Source: Flammula alnicola (Eukaryota; Basidiomycota; Agaricomycetes; Agaricales; Strophariaceae). From it: a stretch of DNA of 64,000 bases. This document shows positions 1-10,915 of the stretch, one piece after another (the stretch's first letter is position 1; each line of letters starts with the position of its first letter). The notes under the pieces are model-generated. The model did not search any database, was not told the DNA's origin, and was given only the letters and a program-made list of their open reading frames with translations. The translations under genes were made by a program, and so were the position numbers. The stretch covers positions 1-64,000 of the forward strand of contig JADNRV010000117.1 in assembly GCA_015499995.1 (NCBI GenBank). Reading direction: 5' to 3'.

Positions 1-1279
1 GTTTCTGGGGGTTTCTGCGATTGCCGACACATGCCGTTGATGGAAAACGTGTCGGCGATTGAAATTAATTTGATGAACTTAGTGTTTCCCCGCTGCCTGC
101 GATGTCAATGGTTGCAATTTTGTCCGCAAGAATGTATATTTGATCTATATAAATATATCTAAGAAAGAAAATAAGATTTGATTTGCAGGGATAATGGTAG
201 AAGTTGGAGATAAGACCCAGAAAGGCCGTCTAGCAGCTTGGAATGCTCCCAAGAGATGCTGTACGCCAAATTTTGGCCCAGAAAATATTCGACAAACGAG
301 AGAAGCATTATTGGAGGTAATTACATGGTTGAATATACGAATTTACATGAGGAATTGTTATATCTAGGGGCGCAACGGACCAGTAACAGAAAGCGGCCAT
401 CAATCGGCAGACTCGCATTACGGAAACTTCCGCAGAAACCCTCAGAAACAGGGTTTCTGAATAGTTTTATCCATGTAAAGGAGGCCAGTTGGTACATACT
501 AATTCATCATTGGTCATCGATCGTAGGTTGACGCCAGAGATATTTTCCGATCAGTTAAAACTTACAGTCCCTAAGTACAGTATGTAGATCTCATTCAACA
601 AGAATTGCAGCCAATGGATAGAAAATCCAATGAGACTCTATTGGAAAACTATAAAAAGTCCTCGATTTATAGGAGCGAGCACCCGGCACAATGTTGAATG
701 GTCAAAGGAGTCGAAACGCTGATCCCTGGTAATAGTAATCCTAATTATGGATACATTGAGAACGAAAAAAAACGGAAAGCTGAAGAAGATAAGTTATTTG
801 TCCTTGGTTCAGCTTGTTTTCGTGCAGATTTTCTGGACATTGGAGCCTTCGAAGCCCTTCGAAGCCCAAAGCTCAGAAGCTGCTTTAAACCCCCTTACGC
901 AAACGGCGGTCCGATAACATTGATGGCGACTCGTTCCACGATCGGGAAATCGGGCGATAATCCACGTGGTCACGAATGCAAAAAACTTCTGCAGAATCTG
1001 ATGGACAAATTAGAGTCGTCGACTGTCGGCGATCTGAACTGTTTGGAAGGTGTCCTGATCTCTTGTGATCTCTAGCTGATCTCGGACGAATTTTTTATCA
1101 TCCTCGTTCGCAATTTCAAGGCTTATTCGTTAACGACCAGATACGCGAAGCCCAGTCAAATGGGGGTGAACGCAGGGGACAATCCAGGAGACTTCAAATA
1201 CTTCGGATTCGTAGTCAGACGGGCGGTTGCCTTTTTACCATCCCAAATCCTTTCTCTTTCGAGCGATGTCGTTCCCGGG
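1..1279. other. No confident gene; leading region
   Basis: The first ~1.3 kb holds short open frames only. The longest (698-1075, plus, 125 codons) has no domain I recognise, though a lysine/glutamate-rich stretch near its start looks protein-like. A phrase close to GTTTCTG/CAGAAAC recurs near 1-20 and 430-460. Nothing supports a specific gene, so it is left as intergenic or decayed sequence. Confidence 0.4.
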
Positions 1280-3010
1280 ATGCAGAGAATTAGCACGGGT
1301 AGCGTGAAAGGCCCTGCAGAGGTTGCGTGAGTGATTTCCAGCCTTCCACTCGTGTATGATTTTCTGAAACACCTTTCTTCAAAGTCACCGATGGATGTTC
1401 ATCGGTTTCACTGTCAATGCTCTCCTGCTCGGTGTGATGACGACCCAGGTGTACATGTATTATGCGAAATACAAGAAGTGCGTCACAATTTCTCATGTCC
1501 TCCTGTACGATCTGTACTGACATTTGGACAGGGACAAGTGGTGGTTAAAAGCAATCGTGGGTCTACTCGCCTACTGCATAAAAGACCTGCGATCATATGA
1601 TGTTACTGAGTCTAGGTTGCTCTTCTTTTCCTGGCCGACACGATGAACACCGTGTTTGATTTCATTTATCTATATCGTTCGCTCATCATCCATTTTGGTA
1701 AGTTGTTATTTCGGCAGCTTCACCATTCTCCCTCCTAAAACAATACCTTAGACGACCCCGATTTTCTGTCACAAGCAGACTGGCGTAAGCTTCACGATTT
1801 ATGTTAACCATTCTTTATCGACTCATCGATTCCTTTCAGTGTTTGCAACCGGTATGACGATTCCGACCTATCTTGTCTTAATCTCGTTTTCTTAGCGCTC
1901 CCTATTTTAACGTCCCAGATCCTGCAATCACAGTAAATACATCTAATGGGATTATACACCTTGATTTACTGATATATTTTATTTAGGGCATTATTGCTGC
2001 CTCTGTCCAATTATTCTTCGCCTGGCGCGTCCTTGTTTTAACAAAAACGTGGGTTTACCCAATTGCCATCGGGTCTATGGGACTTGCAGGCGGAAGTCAG
2101 TTCGTTCTTCTAAAGTTTTAGCTGCTTTTCCGACTCACTCGCATTCCAAAGTCTCCGGCATCGTCACTGCATTCGAAGTAGTACGAACACCCAAATTTGT
2201 AGATTTCAGGAATTTTAAAGCTACAGTCATCGTGTGGCTCGCCGCTGAAGCTTGCGGTGATGTTCTGATCACCATCATTCTCGTGTGGTATCTGTTCGTA
2301 TTTTGTCGCTTCCTTACTTCCGCGTTTTACTAACCTTGGGATTTAACAGGGTAAGTCAACGTGGATTTTTTTCAAGAAGTTTGACCAAGACCGTCTTCCA
2401 TCTTTAGCGCAAGCACAAGACAGGTTTCCAGCGCTCTGATATGATCGTCGATCGTATTATCAGACGTAGGCATATTTCCTAATTTTATTGAGTCAGTTAG
2501 CTGACCTTGATTACTATTAGTGACCGTGCAAACTGGTTTAATAACCATGATTGTCGCATCTCTCGATCTTCTGTTCTTCCTCATCGACGTATGTCTCCGT
2601 TCTCGCCCGAATTCCATCAGGTATCTAAATAAAATATCCGCCAGCCGACTGGGACGCACCTTTTGTTCAACTTCCCCCTATGCAAGCTATATTCCAATTC
2701 CCTGATGAGTAGTTTGAACTCCCGCCGTGGATGGAAGTACGGTGGAACCAGTTCGGGCGAGTCGGAGGGACAAATCGTTAGCACAGGCAATATTGGCAAG
2801 CCAAGAGGCGCCAATGTCAATGTGAAGACGGTACGTCCATAACGTTTACTTGCTAGTTTTTCATAGTCTGACGTTATTATGTTGCTATCTACAGAAGGAC
2901 ACCACAAAGTATACCCGGAAGTGTTCGTGCACGTTGAACAACATGAGCTTCGGAGATGCAGACACCTGGTGTGCAAGGCTTCGACGAGAAACGAGAGTTT
3001 TGGACTCTGA
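1280..3010 (+). CDS. DUF6534-type multi-pass membrane protein (multi-exon)
   Basis: Exons joined by eye give a seven-helix-like membrane protein of the DUF6534 family, which is very common and of unknown function in Agaricomycetes. Recognisable stretches in order are WMFIGFTVNALLLGV with TTQVYMYY (helix 1), LLFLADTMNTVFDFIYLY (helix 2), IIAASVQLFFAWRVLVL (helix 3), TVIVWLAAEACGDVLITIIL and TVQTGLITMIVASLDLLFF. The C-terminal tail carries a VFVHVEQHE motif typical of the family. The ATG at 1280 is the first that splices cleanly (donor GTGAGT near 1327) into helix 1; the ATG at 1266 runs into a stop. An intron (GTGGGT...CTAG) joins DKWWLKAI to VALLFLADTMN. The exon join near 1950-1990 and the exon near 2100-2160 could not be resolved, so one lesion there is possible. 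The family is clear; whether the gene is intact is not. Confidence 0.6.
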
Positions 3011-5879
3011 TTCTTCCATGGATAAACAATTGCACACTAAGTGGCCTGCGGAGAGCACATGGTCTCCTGCTTAAGTTGAGTGTTTATATAGAGTTGGGAG
3101 GACCTGTATGGATGTTGGTGCGACCGATTATACCCCAGACTTGTGTGTATTACCGTAAAATAATTGACATAATTGGCAAGAAATTTTAACGAGGGATATC
3201 CTTGCGGAGCCTGCCCTAAACCAGTTCGGCAACCTATATAGCGTCTTTGGTTATCTCTGACACTCTCAGGCGAGTTTGTCTCTCCCCCAACTGAGCTGTG
3301 GATTTCATTGGTGAGATTTCTCCTCATTCTCCTCCGATTCTTGCTTCTAATCGGTATCAATGGTCTGCAGTGTTGCTGTCTGACAGACAAGCCATAGTGT
3401 CTTCGTCTGGTAAGTAGGCTTGGATATCTGAACCTGACGTCCTGATTGCTCACTCCTCTCAGGATGATGTAAATTTACTCTCCGTGATGTAGATTTACTC
3501 TCCAAGATGAAGAATTATCCCGTGCGCTGACACGCGCAACGGATAAGAGGTCTACCCTACTGAGCTAGTTGTCTATCTTCTATCAGGGAAGCCCTGGTAC
3601 GTGTGAATTTTATCGGAGTCCATGATCCATCCCACCAGAGAGTGTTACTCATGCTGCTTGTCTTTCAGGTAGAACAGAATGCTGGCCGCTTAGCCTCCAT
3701 TCACGTATAATCAATCCGATCATATTGAATTTGGAACTACAAAGGGAACATTGTAGAAGGTGTGCGCCTCGACCTGATTCAAGCAGCAATGTTTCCTTGA
3801 TTCTACGTTCAATATGATGGTGTTGATGTACTTTGGGAGTAATTCCAAAGTACTTTGCAAATCAAATACCCCAGGACATTCCTTCCAATGACGAAGCCGT
3901 TAAATACTCGGTCTATTTTATGTCGTAGAATAGACGGAGAGCTTGTTGTTGACTACTCCCAGCTAATGTCAATGAAGTTGGTTGTAGAGACATAATACTA
4001 GTTTGTAAGGCCCTTGAAGTGATTTCGAAACAACATCGATCAGCGCCACTTAGGCAACACTGATAACTACTCCTACTACTGAGTTGCGAATCCGGAAGGA
4101 CACACGTCAACGTACTGAAGCTGCTGCGCCTTGTGACTTGCACACATTCGGCTGCGCACGCCCCAAACTCTCGCCCTTCTCCCCGGGACACGATTCGGCG
4201 GGTGATCGTCGTGTCAAGTATCCAACGAGCCACACCCAAGGCGCCGATGGGTAACCTTGCCCTGCGGTATTACTTGCTTTCTTCTTGTTCGTCCTGTTTA
4301 GACTGCAGCGTCTGACCACCGGTGTCTCTCCACGGAGGCAGTGCCTTGTGGCCCTTGTCACTCCCTTTCTTCATCGATGGCATAGGTGCCGGCCTACGGA
4401 CTGGGGTGCGCGGCAGTGGTTATACCGACACAGTAAGGGGCTGGAGGTTGGGAACCGCCCAGAATGAGCTCGAACGTCGTCGTAGCCACCACGACGATAT
4501 TGACATTCGAGGTTGAAGAGGACACGGCAGAACGACATCGTCTCCTCATATCCTGTGGATAGAAGGGTAAGTGCGAGGGGTGTGGGTGAAGAGAGCAGAA
4601 TGCGAAACGAATCGTATGATCTATGCATGACTCAAGGCAAACTCAAGGCTTCAAGAACCCAGACTTACTGGATGTATACGATGTGTACGCCGCTACTTTC
4701 TCGAGGGCGATGATTAACGCGGGAAGGAAAGTAGACGTCCGATGGACGTGAATGAGCCTGAAGAAAGGGCTCGACGGAATCTCGGAGGGTCTTGGACTCG
4801 GAGGACGTATAATTCTTTATGAAGAGTTGGAGGAGACATCTATTGACGCGAGACGTTGACGCGAGACGGAGCGGAGGCTCATACTGGTAAAAATACCCGA
4901 TTGTTAGGTTGGTCTTGCTTTTTGCTTGCTTTGCTTTTCTCGTGCATTATTTCATCTTGCCTCTCTTTTTTTGCATGTAGGTTTGAGCTGGTATACTTTG
5001 GGCTTTGCAAACCAAACCGCATCTTAGATTGCCCGTATGAGCACTTGCCAGATAACACCAGGATTCTATGTCCTACTCATCTACGTACATCTGTATCCTA
5101 CCATCATCAAAAACAGGCCATTCAACCCAAACACCTCCGGCTCCTCCTCCTAGTACCCCGTCGATGTCGACTTTCACCACTCCTCTCATCGGACCATCGC
5201 TACTTGCTTTCACGGACGTCGGCGTTATGACCAAACGATCAAACTAGTTCCCCTTGGCCTGCCCCTGTCTAATCTCTCCATCGCAAATGAGCACTTCAAA
5301 ATACTCGAGCCATTTGTTGCCGAACACCCTGTCAACACCCGCATCGAAAGCAACCCTTATTAGTAGCGCGAGGTTCATACCAACCACACGTACACCCACA
5401 GCACCCAGTATGATGAGAAGTTTGAGAAGTGGCGTCGGCGTCGTGAGGACGGCTATGTACAAGCCGACAAGTGCAACAGTCTTTGATTGTGTCTTCTGAA
5501 CGGCATCCTTGTCGAGATTTATTTTAAACTTCTCATGTTGAGAGGATTTGGGTGTTTGCAAGGGGTATGTAGCGTACACAAGGTTGACTGTATTGTGACT
5601 AGGAAGTGTGCAACAAGGTGTTGATACTTCATATTGATCCTGCAATATGATACAAAAGTATTTAAATAGAATTTGTGGGGTTGGATAAAAGATACAATTC
5701 ATGCAAAGATATTTAATGCTTTCCAAAAAAATTCTACTGTCTACCAGACAAATTTGCTGAAATAAAACCCAAATAAAACCTCAGTTCACACCAGTATCAT
5801 GCTTTCCAAGTCTTCCTTGGTTGGCCCTATCAAAGTTAATATCAATCTGTAACAGAGCCAGGTGGGCAGAATTCTGAAT
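3011..5879. other. Gene-poor stretch, no confident gene
   Basis: Nearly 2.9 kb with only short open frames. A roughly 20-bp tandem duplication (GATGTARATTTACTCTCC) lies at about 3464-3505. A minus-strand frame at 5244-5726 (160 codons) contains a hydrophobic segment (LLKLLIILGAVGVRVVGM) but has no recognised domain and may be unrelated or decayed. Its position just downstream of the stop at 5880 means it could overlap the 3' UTR of the next gene. Nothing else is supported. Confidence 0.4.
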
Positions 5880-8800
5880 CTATGGATCTACATCCATTAC
5901 ATCTTCTATCAAAAAGCCTCTGCCAATGTCTAATGAATTACCAGTAATCACAGTATCAAAGGAAGAATCTACATCCATCATGTCTTGATGGCCAGACCAC
6001 ATTCATTTAAGGAAAAAAAGGATAAATGGAGGACAGACTCACCTTGACCAATTTCTTCTATTCCAGAGGTTGAAGGAGTGGAATGAATAGGTGCTTTGCA
6101 GACAGAAAGAAAATGAAGTTAAATAATATATGGTGTTACATGACATACAGTTGTTCTGAGGCTTAAGAGTAGCATTCAGCAAGAAAATACAGCATGGCAA
6201 GAGGAAAAAGCACTCACATACTGCAATGCAGAGAGAGATTGCCACTGTCAGCAAGGAAAGACGGCAAGGAGAGAGAGCACTCACATCCTGCAATGCAGAG
6301 AGAGATCGCCACTGTCAGCGAGGGAAGACGGCAAGGAGAGAGCACTCACAAGCTGCAATGCAGAGAGAGATCGCCGCTGTCAGCAAGGAAAGATGGCAAG
6401 GAGAGAGAGCACTCACGTGCTGCAATGCAGAGAGAGATCACCAGTGTCAGTGAGGGAAGAGGGCAAAAAGAGAGAGCACTCACAAACTGCAATGCAGAGA
6501 TCGCCACTGTCAGCGAGGGAAGATGGCAAGGAGAGAGAGCACTCACAAACTGCAATGCAGAGAGAGGTCGCCACTGTCAGCAAGGGAAGATGGCAAGGAG
6601 AGAGAGCACTCACGTGCTGCAATGCAGAGAGAGGTCGCCACTGTCAGCAAGGGAAGACGGCTAGGAGAGAGAGCACTCACGTGCTGAAATGCAGAGAGAG
6701 ATCGCCATTGTCAGCGAGGGAAGACGGCTAGGAGAGAGAGCACTCACGCGCTGCAATGCAGAGAGAGATCGCCACTGTCAGCGAGGGAAGACGGCGAGGA
6801 GAGAGAGCACTCACGCGCTGCAATGCAGAGAGAGATCGCCACTGTCAGCGAGGGAAGATGGCAAAGAGAGAGCACTCACGCGCTGCAATGCAGAGAGGGA
6901 TCGCCACTGTCAGCGAGGAAAGAGGGCGATACGAGAGAGCACTCACATCCTGCAATGCAGAGAGAGATCACCACTGTCAGCGAGGAAAGATGGCGAGGAG
7001 AGAGAGCACTTACAAACTGCAATGCAGAGAGAGATTGGCGAGGAGAGAGAGCACTCACAAACTGCAATGCAGAGAGAGATCGCCACTGTCAGTAAGGGAA
7101 GACAGCGAGGAGAGAGAGCACTCACAAACTGCAATGCAGAGAGAGATCGACACTGTCAGCGAGGGAAGATGGCGAGGAGAGAGAGCACTCACAAACTGCA
7201 ATGCAGAGAGAGATCGACACTGTCAGCGAGGGAAGACGGCAAGGAGAGAGCACTCACAAGCTGCAATGCAGAGAGAGATCACCACTGTCAGCGAGGAAAG
7301 AGAGCGATACGAGAGAGCACTCACGCGCTGCAATGCAGAGAGAGATCGCCATTGTCAGCGAGGGAAGACGGCAAGGAGAGAGCACTCACGTCCTGCAATG
7401 CAGAGAGAGATCGACACTGTCAGCGAGGGAAGATGGCGAGGAGAGAGAGCACTCACATACTGCAATGCAGAGAGAGGTCACCACTGTCAGCAAGGGAAGA
7501 TGGCGAGGAGAGAGAGCACTCACAAACTGCAATGCAGAGAGAGATCGCCACTGTCAGCGAGGGAAGACGGCAAGGAGAGAGCACTCACATCCTGCAATGC
7601 AGAGAGATATCGCCACTGTCAGCGAGGGAAGATGGCGAGGAGAGAGAGCACTCACGTCCTGCAATGCAGAGAGAGATCGACACTGTCAGCGAGGGAAGAT
7701 GGCGAGGAGAGAGAGCACTTACCAACTATACTCCAGTAATATGATTGTTGGGGAAATATCAGATCGTGTGCTTGCTTGATTTTTAGTGACTGACCACTCT
7801 GCTCGAAGCCATGTCAGCCCTTGCAACGGCGTCCTTAACTTTGGCTGGGTCTTGATTGTGGTGCAAAATACACTCCATATCACCAGGAGCTATATCATTG
7901 TCAGTAGTTCTCCCCTCATTTCGTCAAGGACACATAGCTCACATATCAGACGTTGTAACTGCTCTCGATAACGTACAATACTGGATCGCTTGAAAGCCTA
8001 TGACAAAAGATTTAGCAAATTTCATCGTTTCATGTACCTGTCATTTACCATTTTTCTGTCCCTTTTTGAACTCGCTATCAAGCCGCTACATTCAAGAAGA
8101 ATCAAGTCCACAAGAAGTCGACGGTCTAGAGTAAATATCGGTAGGTGCCAAAATTTCGACCAGCTCCAGTCTAACGGACTGAATGATCCTGTGCTGAATA
8201 TGTCCTACGATTTCTCAGATTTTCCATTTATATATATTGATATCGAGATATACACTCACGATTATCTGAAAGTACTGAGCAATGGTCAGTTAGCATCATA
8301 AAACGACAGGAGCTCGATTAATCAGAACGTACATACTGCGTCGCTATCGTTGCTAGGTCTGGGGAACTTCCGGTGAAAACATCCATCAAGGACAAATTAC
8401 CTGCAAGAATTTAATGTCAGGAATAAGTCAATTTTTAGTATGTTCACGCTGCCTGATATCGTACCTCCAGTAAGGACAATGAATCGGTCACCATCGGCGT
8501 TGGCTACAGAAGTTCCGAGGAACTGTGATATATCTGGCCGACGAGCTAGTCTTTGTGCTATGTGTGAGTATCCAGGAAATGTTAAAGCAAAACAAGAAAA
8601 CATACGATGATTTGACGATTGCGAGATGATCATGGAAAATATCCTCTTTATCCCTGTACTCATGAATGCGATATGTTTTAACACGCGAAGTGCATGTCAT
8701 CGGCTCCATCTCCATGGTATAAACGCCTGGCTTAATGGAACTGTGATGGAGATATCGCAGTGTTTGCTGATCGAAGTCGGTCCATCGATAGGCATTCCAC

Positions 8801-9042
8801 TGAATTGCAGTCAGCGTTTGCGATGCGATTGACTGGATCTTACATACGAGAGATTGCTGCTCGGGAGAACGAACGATGACCATATCTCCCCGAACTTCAG
8901 TAAACGTGGATCCGTAGATGCTGACCCCATCCATGTCGCGAAGGAAGCCACCATTCGACGATGGCGTAGAGCCTTCAGGTAGAGATATTTGATTTGCGGA
9001 ACGACGGTTTATCCCATTTTCCCTAGCACGCGGGCGATACAT
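5880..9042 (-). CDS. Unknown protein with a codon-sized micro-exon/intron array
   Basis: Exons follow splice consensus on the minus strand: 9042-8848, 8799-8606, 8550-8465, 8400-8333, 8274-8260 (15 nt), 7997-7943, 7889-7795, then the array of 24 triplets (7725 to 6218), then 6093-6043 and 5983-5880 with TAG. Exon 1 contains GVSIYGSTFTEVRGDM, a motif I associate with N-termini of uncharacterised Agaricomycete multidomain proteins. The following exons (YRDKEDIFHDHLAIVKSS, ARRPDISQFLGTSV, DGDRFIVLTGG) suggest a degenerate kinase-like fold, which is an inference. Exons 1-7 join in frame without stops. The last exons (STPSTSGIEEIGQ, then DMMDVDSSFDTV) also read well, but they need a one-nucleotide phase shift relative to exon 7 plus whole triplets, so at least one junction is unresolved. 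The protein function is unknown. The alternative is that the whole array is one 1.6-kb intron. Confidence 0.6.
6211..7725 (-). repeat. Tandem array of ~67-bp intron-like units with variable triplets
   Basis: Twenty-three tandem units lie between 24 landmark triplets (periods 67, with several 65, one 63 and one 45). On the minus strand each unit begins GTGAGTGCTC, carries CTGAC about 25 nt before its end and finishes CTGCATTGCAG, so it is a minimal fungal intron of 60-64 nt. The next unit's GTGAGT follows after exactly 3 nt. Triplets (minus strand) are TTT x7, CGC x4, CAC x3, GAT x3, CTT x2, TAT x2, GAC x2 and TTG x1. Elsewhere in the unit only a few two-state, mostly transition-type, positions vary. 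Long open frames on the plus strand through here (up to 351 codons) arise from the stop-free repeat and are not considered genes. Confidence 0.95.
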
Positions 9043-9475
9043 TCTAAGAGGGCGTGTTATTGGCACTGAGGAAGGTTGAAATAGAGTGTAGACGGGTGTG
9101 GTACAGAGTTGGGGTGACTTAAAGTTAAATGTGAGCCACACGACTCACCCACACGTCTGACATGTGGGTTGAGCTAATTTATACCAGGAATAGACCTTGA
9201 CAGCATCTCATTCATTACGGTAGACGTTCTCATAATGCATAACGCTGGGAACAACCTGAATGCGTCTGGAGGTTGCAAGTGAATCTGATATCAGTATCTC
9301 TTTATCTGCGTAGGCGAAAAGGCGTACCTCTTCAGACCTCAGTCCTTGAATTTGGTGCATGATCACCTACGCAAACGACAGCTATTGTGGCGGACTTGAC
9401 AAGTTGGGTTTACCCGTTTAAGTCGGACGCCTGTGAAGATGAGTGTCCGCCATCAAAATTCTTTACATACTATTA
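9043..9475. other. Intergenic, upstream of the array gene
   Basis: No gene was recognised. It should hold the promoter of the minus-strand gene starting at 9042; no clear TATA box was identified. Confidence 0.4.
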
Positions 9476-9993
9476 CTACTTACTGTGATGATCGATCACT
9501 TTTATATGGAGTCTAGCAAGACAGAAGAGGTTAGAACGGGCGCTTCTTTGACCTTGGGCGATACTTCCGTCAATGCCACATTCTTCTCGGCGGTCATGGC
9601 CCCAGGCCTGCCGCCACATGAGCTGTTGATCTGCCGAAACCTGACTATAAGTGTCATCCAAGGGCTCAGACGAGGGCGAGGGCGAGCCGCGAGGAGGAGG
9701 TTCGACGACATCCAGAGTCTGAACGACGTTGGATGTGGCGGACTCGCTGGCAGGAGGTTGAGTCAAGGTTGAGTGACAGGGGGCTCGACGCCGCTGTCCG
9801 ACTGAATCGAGATCCACTTGATATCCCGGGGAAGAATGTCCTGAATCGGGTTGACTATGCCATCATAGGTGGTGAAGAGGGTTGCCTGATGCTGCTGGAT
9901 GTCCTGCAGGAGTTGCCTTGTGCAGTCATACTGAGAAAAGGACGGTGTTTGGAAGTGATGAAAGCGCGACAAAGGTTGCTGAAGACAACTCAT
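9476..9993 (-). pseudogene. Hypothetical small gene broken by an 11-bp duplication
   Basis: Two overlapping minus-strand frames look like one protein. The first (9993-9763) reads through DCTRQLLQDIQQHQ and NPIQDILPRDIKWISIQSD to VTQP and then a stop. The second continues QPPASESATSNVVQTLDVV, a Pro/Ser-rich tail, down to about 9476. At the join the 9-bp phrase ACTCAACCT occurs twice, separated by TG. Such an 11-bp tandem duplication would shift the frame, and one copy would restore a single frame. The product is not recognised. It could also be chance overlap of open frames, so confidence is low. Confidence 0.35.
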
Positions 9994-10127
9994 ACTATCA
10001 TAGATTTCTTGATTCCTAGCTCATGGAGGTAGGAACTTGAACTTGAGAAAAAAATCAAGTTCTGTCACGTGCTCGAACTCAGAACTTCTTCCGATTCGAG
10101 CCAGCGACTGACTTGATTATTATTCAG

Positions 10128-10136
10128 ATTCAGATC
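10128..10136. repeat. Target-site duplication, left (ATTCAGATC)
   Basis: The 9 bp ATTCAGATC immediately precede the left terminal inverted repeat and recur immediately after the right one at 16894-16902. A 9-bp duplication is typical of Mutator-like transposons. Confidence 0.75.
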
Positions 10137-10368
10137 CAGGCTCCTAAAACCATCCTCTCGTTCGAGAATCCTCATTATAGAAAGTAGATACAACGTTATC
10201 TAATCTTTTTTATCTAAGGACAAATAAATGACAACACAACTTACGATTGGGATTCTCGACAGAGAGGCTGGCAAAGTTTGGATTCGGTGATCGCCGGCAT
10301 ACCTATTAACACCTAACGTAGGGCTTATGTTTAATACATCAACATCATTATACTTTAATGTGTCAGCA
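10137..10368 (+). repeat. Left terminal inverted repeat of Mutator-like element
   Basis: Its reverse complement matches 16774-16893 followed by 10804-10915, with very few differences visible by eye. Homology stops inward after TGTCAGCA (ends at 10368). Confidence 0.85.
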
Positions 10369-10803
10369 CATCAATCACCAGAGGTCACCGTTTGGTCACA
10401 TCGCAAAATTGTCCTCCACCGGTACTGAGTACTAAGTACTTGCATCGTGCTCGTCACTTTATCAGGCGCTTTCAAATATTACGGAGTATATGTGTTAATG
10501 AACATTATAAACATGTATATAATGAGATGCTGGACCTCAAATCCAAGTCCCATTGACGAAGCTAAGGCTTAAGCTAAACAACTATTATCAGCGTGAATTC
10601 TTGACCTCGGAGGCACCAGAAAGTGACCCAGAGGCTGAAGATGAACCTAAAGATGCACTGGAATGAGGAATCCCTTTGATTGTCCATTCATGCTGAGGGG
10701 AGGGTGGAGTAAATTCTGCGGCCATTTGTTGTTGATATCAAGGCAATGCCTTTTTTTGGATGTCACGCATGTTCGTATTGACGCGCGAATGTCTGCTGAC
10801 ATC

Positions 10804-10915
10804 TGCTGACACATTAAAGTATAATGATGTTGATGTATTAAACATAAGCCCTACGTTAGGTGTTAATAGGTATGCCGGCGATCACCGAATCCAAACTTTG
10901 CCAGCCTCTCTGTCG
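10804..10915 (-). repeat. Right terminal inverted repeat, inner part
   Basis: Inner 112 bp of the right TIR; it is separated from its outer 120 bp (16774-16893) by the Ngaro insertion. Confidence 0.85.

Noticed and set aside
3535..3580. tRNA-like A box on the minus strand (TAGCTCAGTAGG)
   Set aside because: It fits the pol III A-box consensus, but no TTCGANTCC-type B box and no paired acceptor stem were found around it.
5244..5726. 160-codon minus-strand frame as a real gene
   Set aside because: One hydrophobic segment but no recognised family; it begins inside the probable 3' region of the array gene. Kept only as a note.
6211..7725. CRISPR array
   Set aside because: Regular repeats with variable parts, but the variable part is only 3 bp, the genome is fungal, and no cas genes are present.
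6194..7779. Long plus-strand open frames (up to 351 codons) over the repeat array
   Set aside because: They exist in several frames at once because the repeat lacks stops. The flanking exons, splice signals and gene direction are all on the minus strand.
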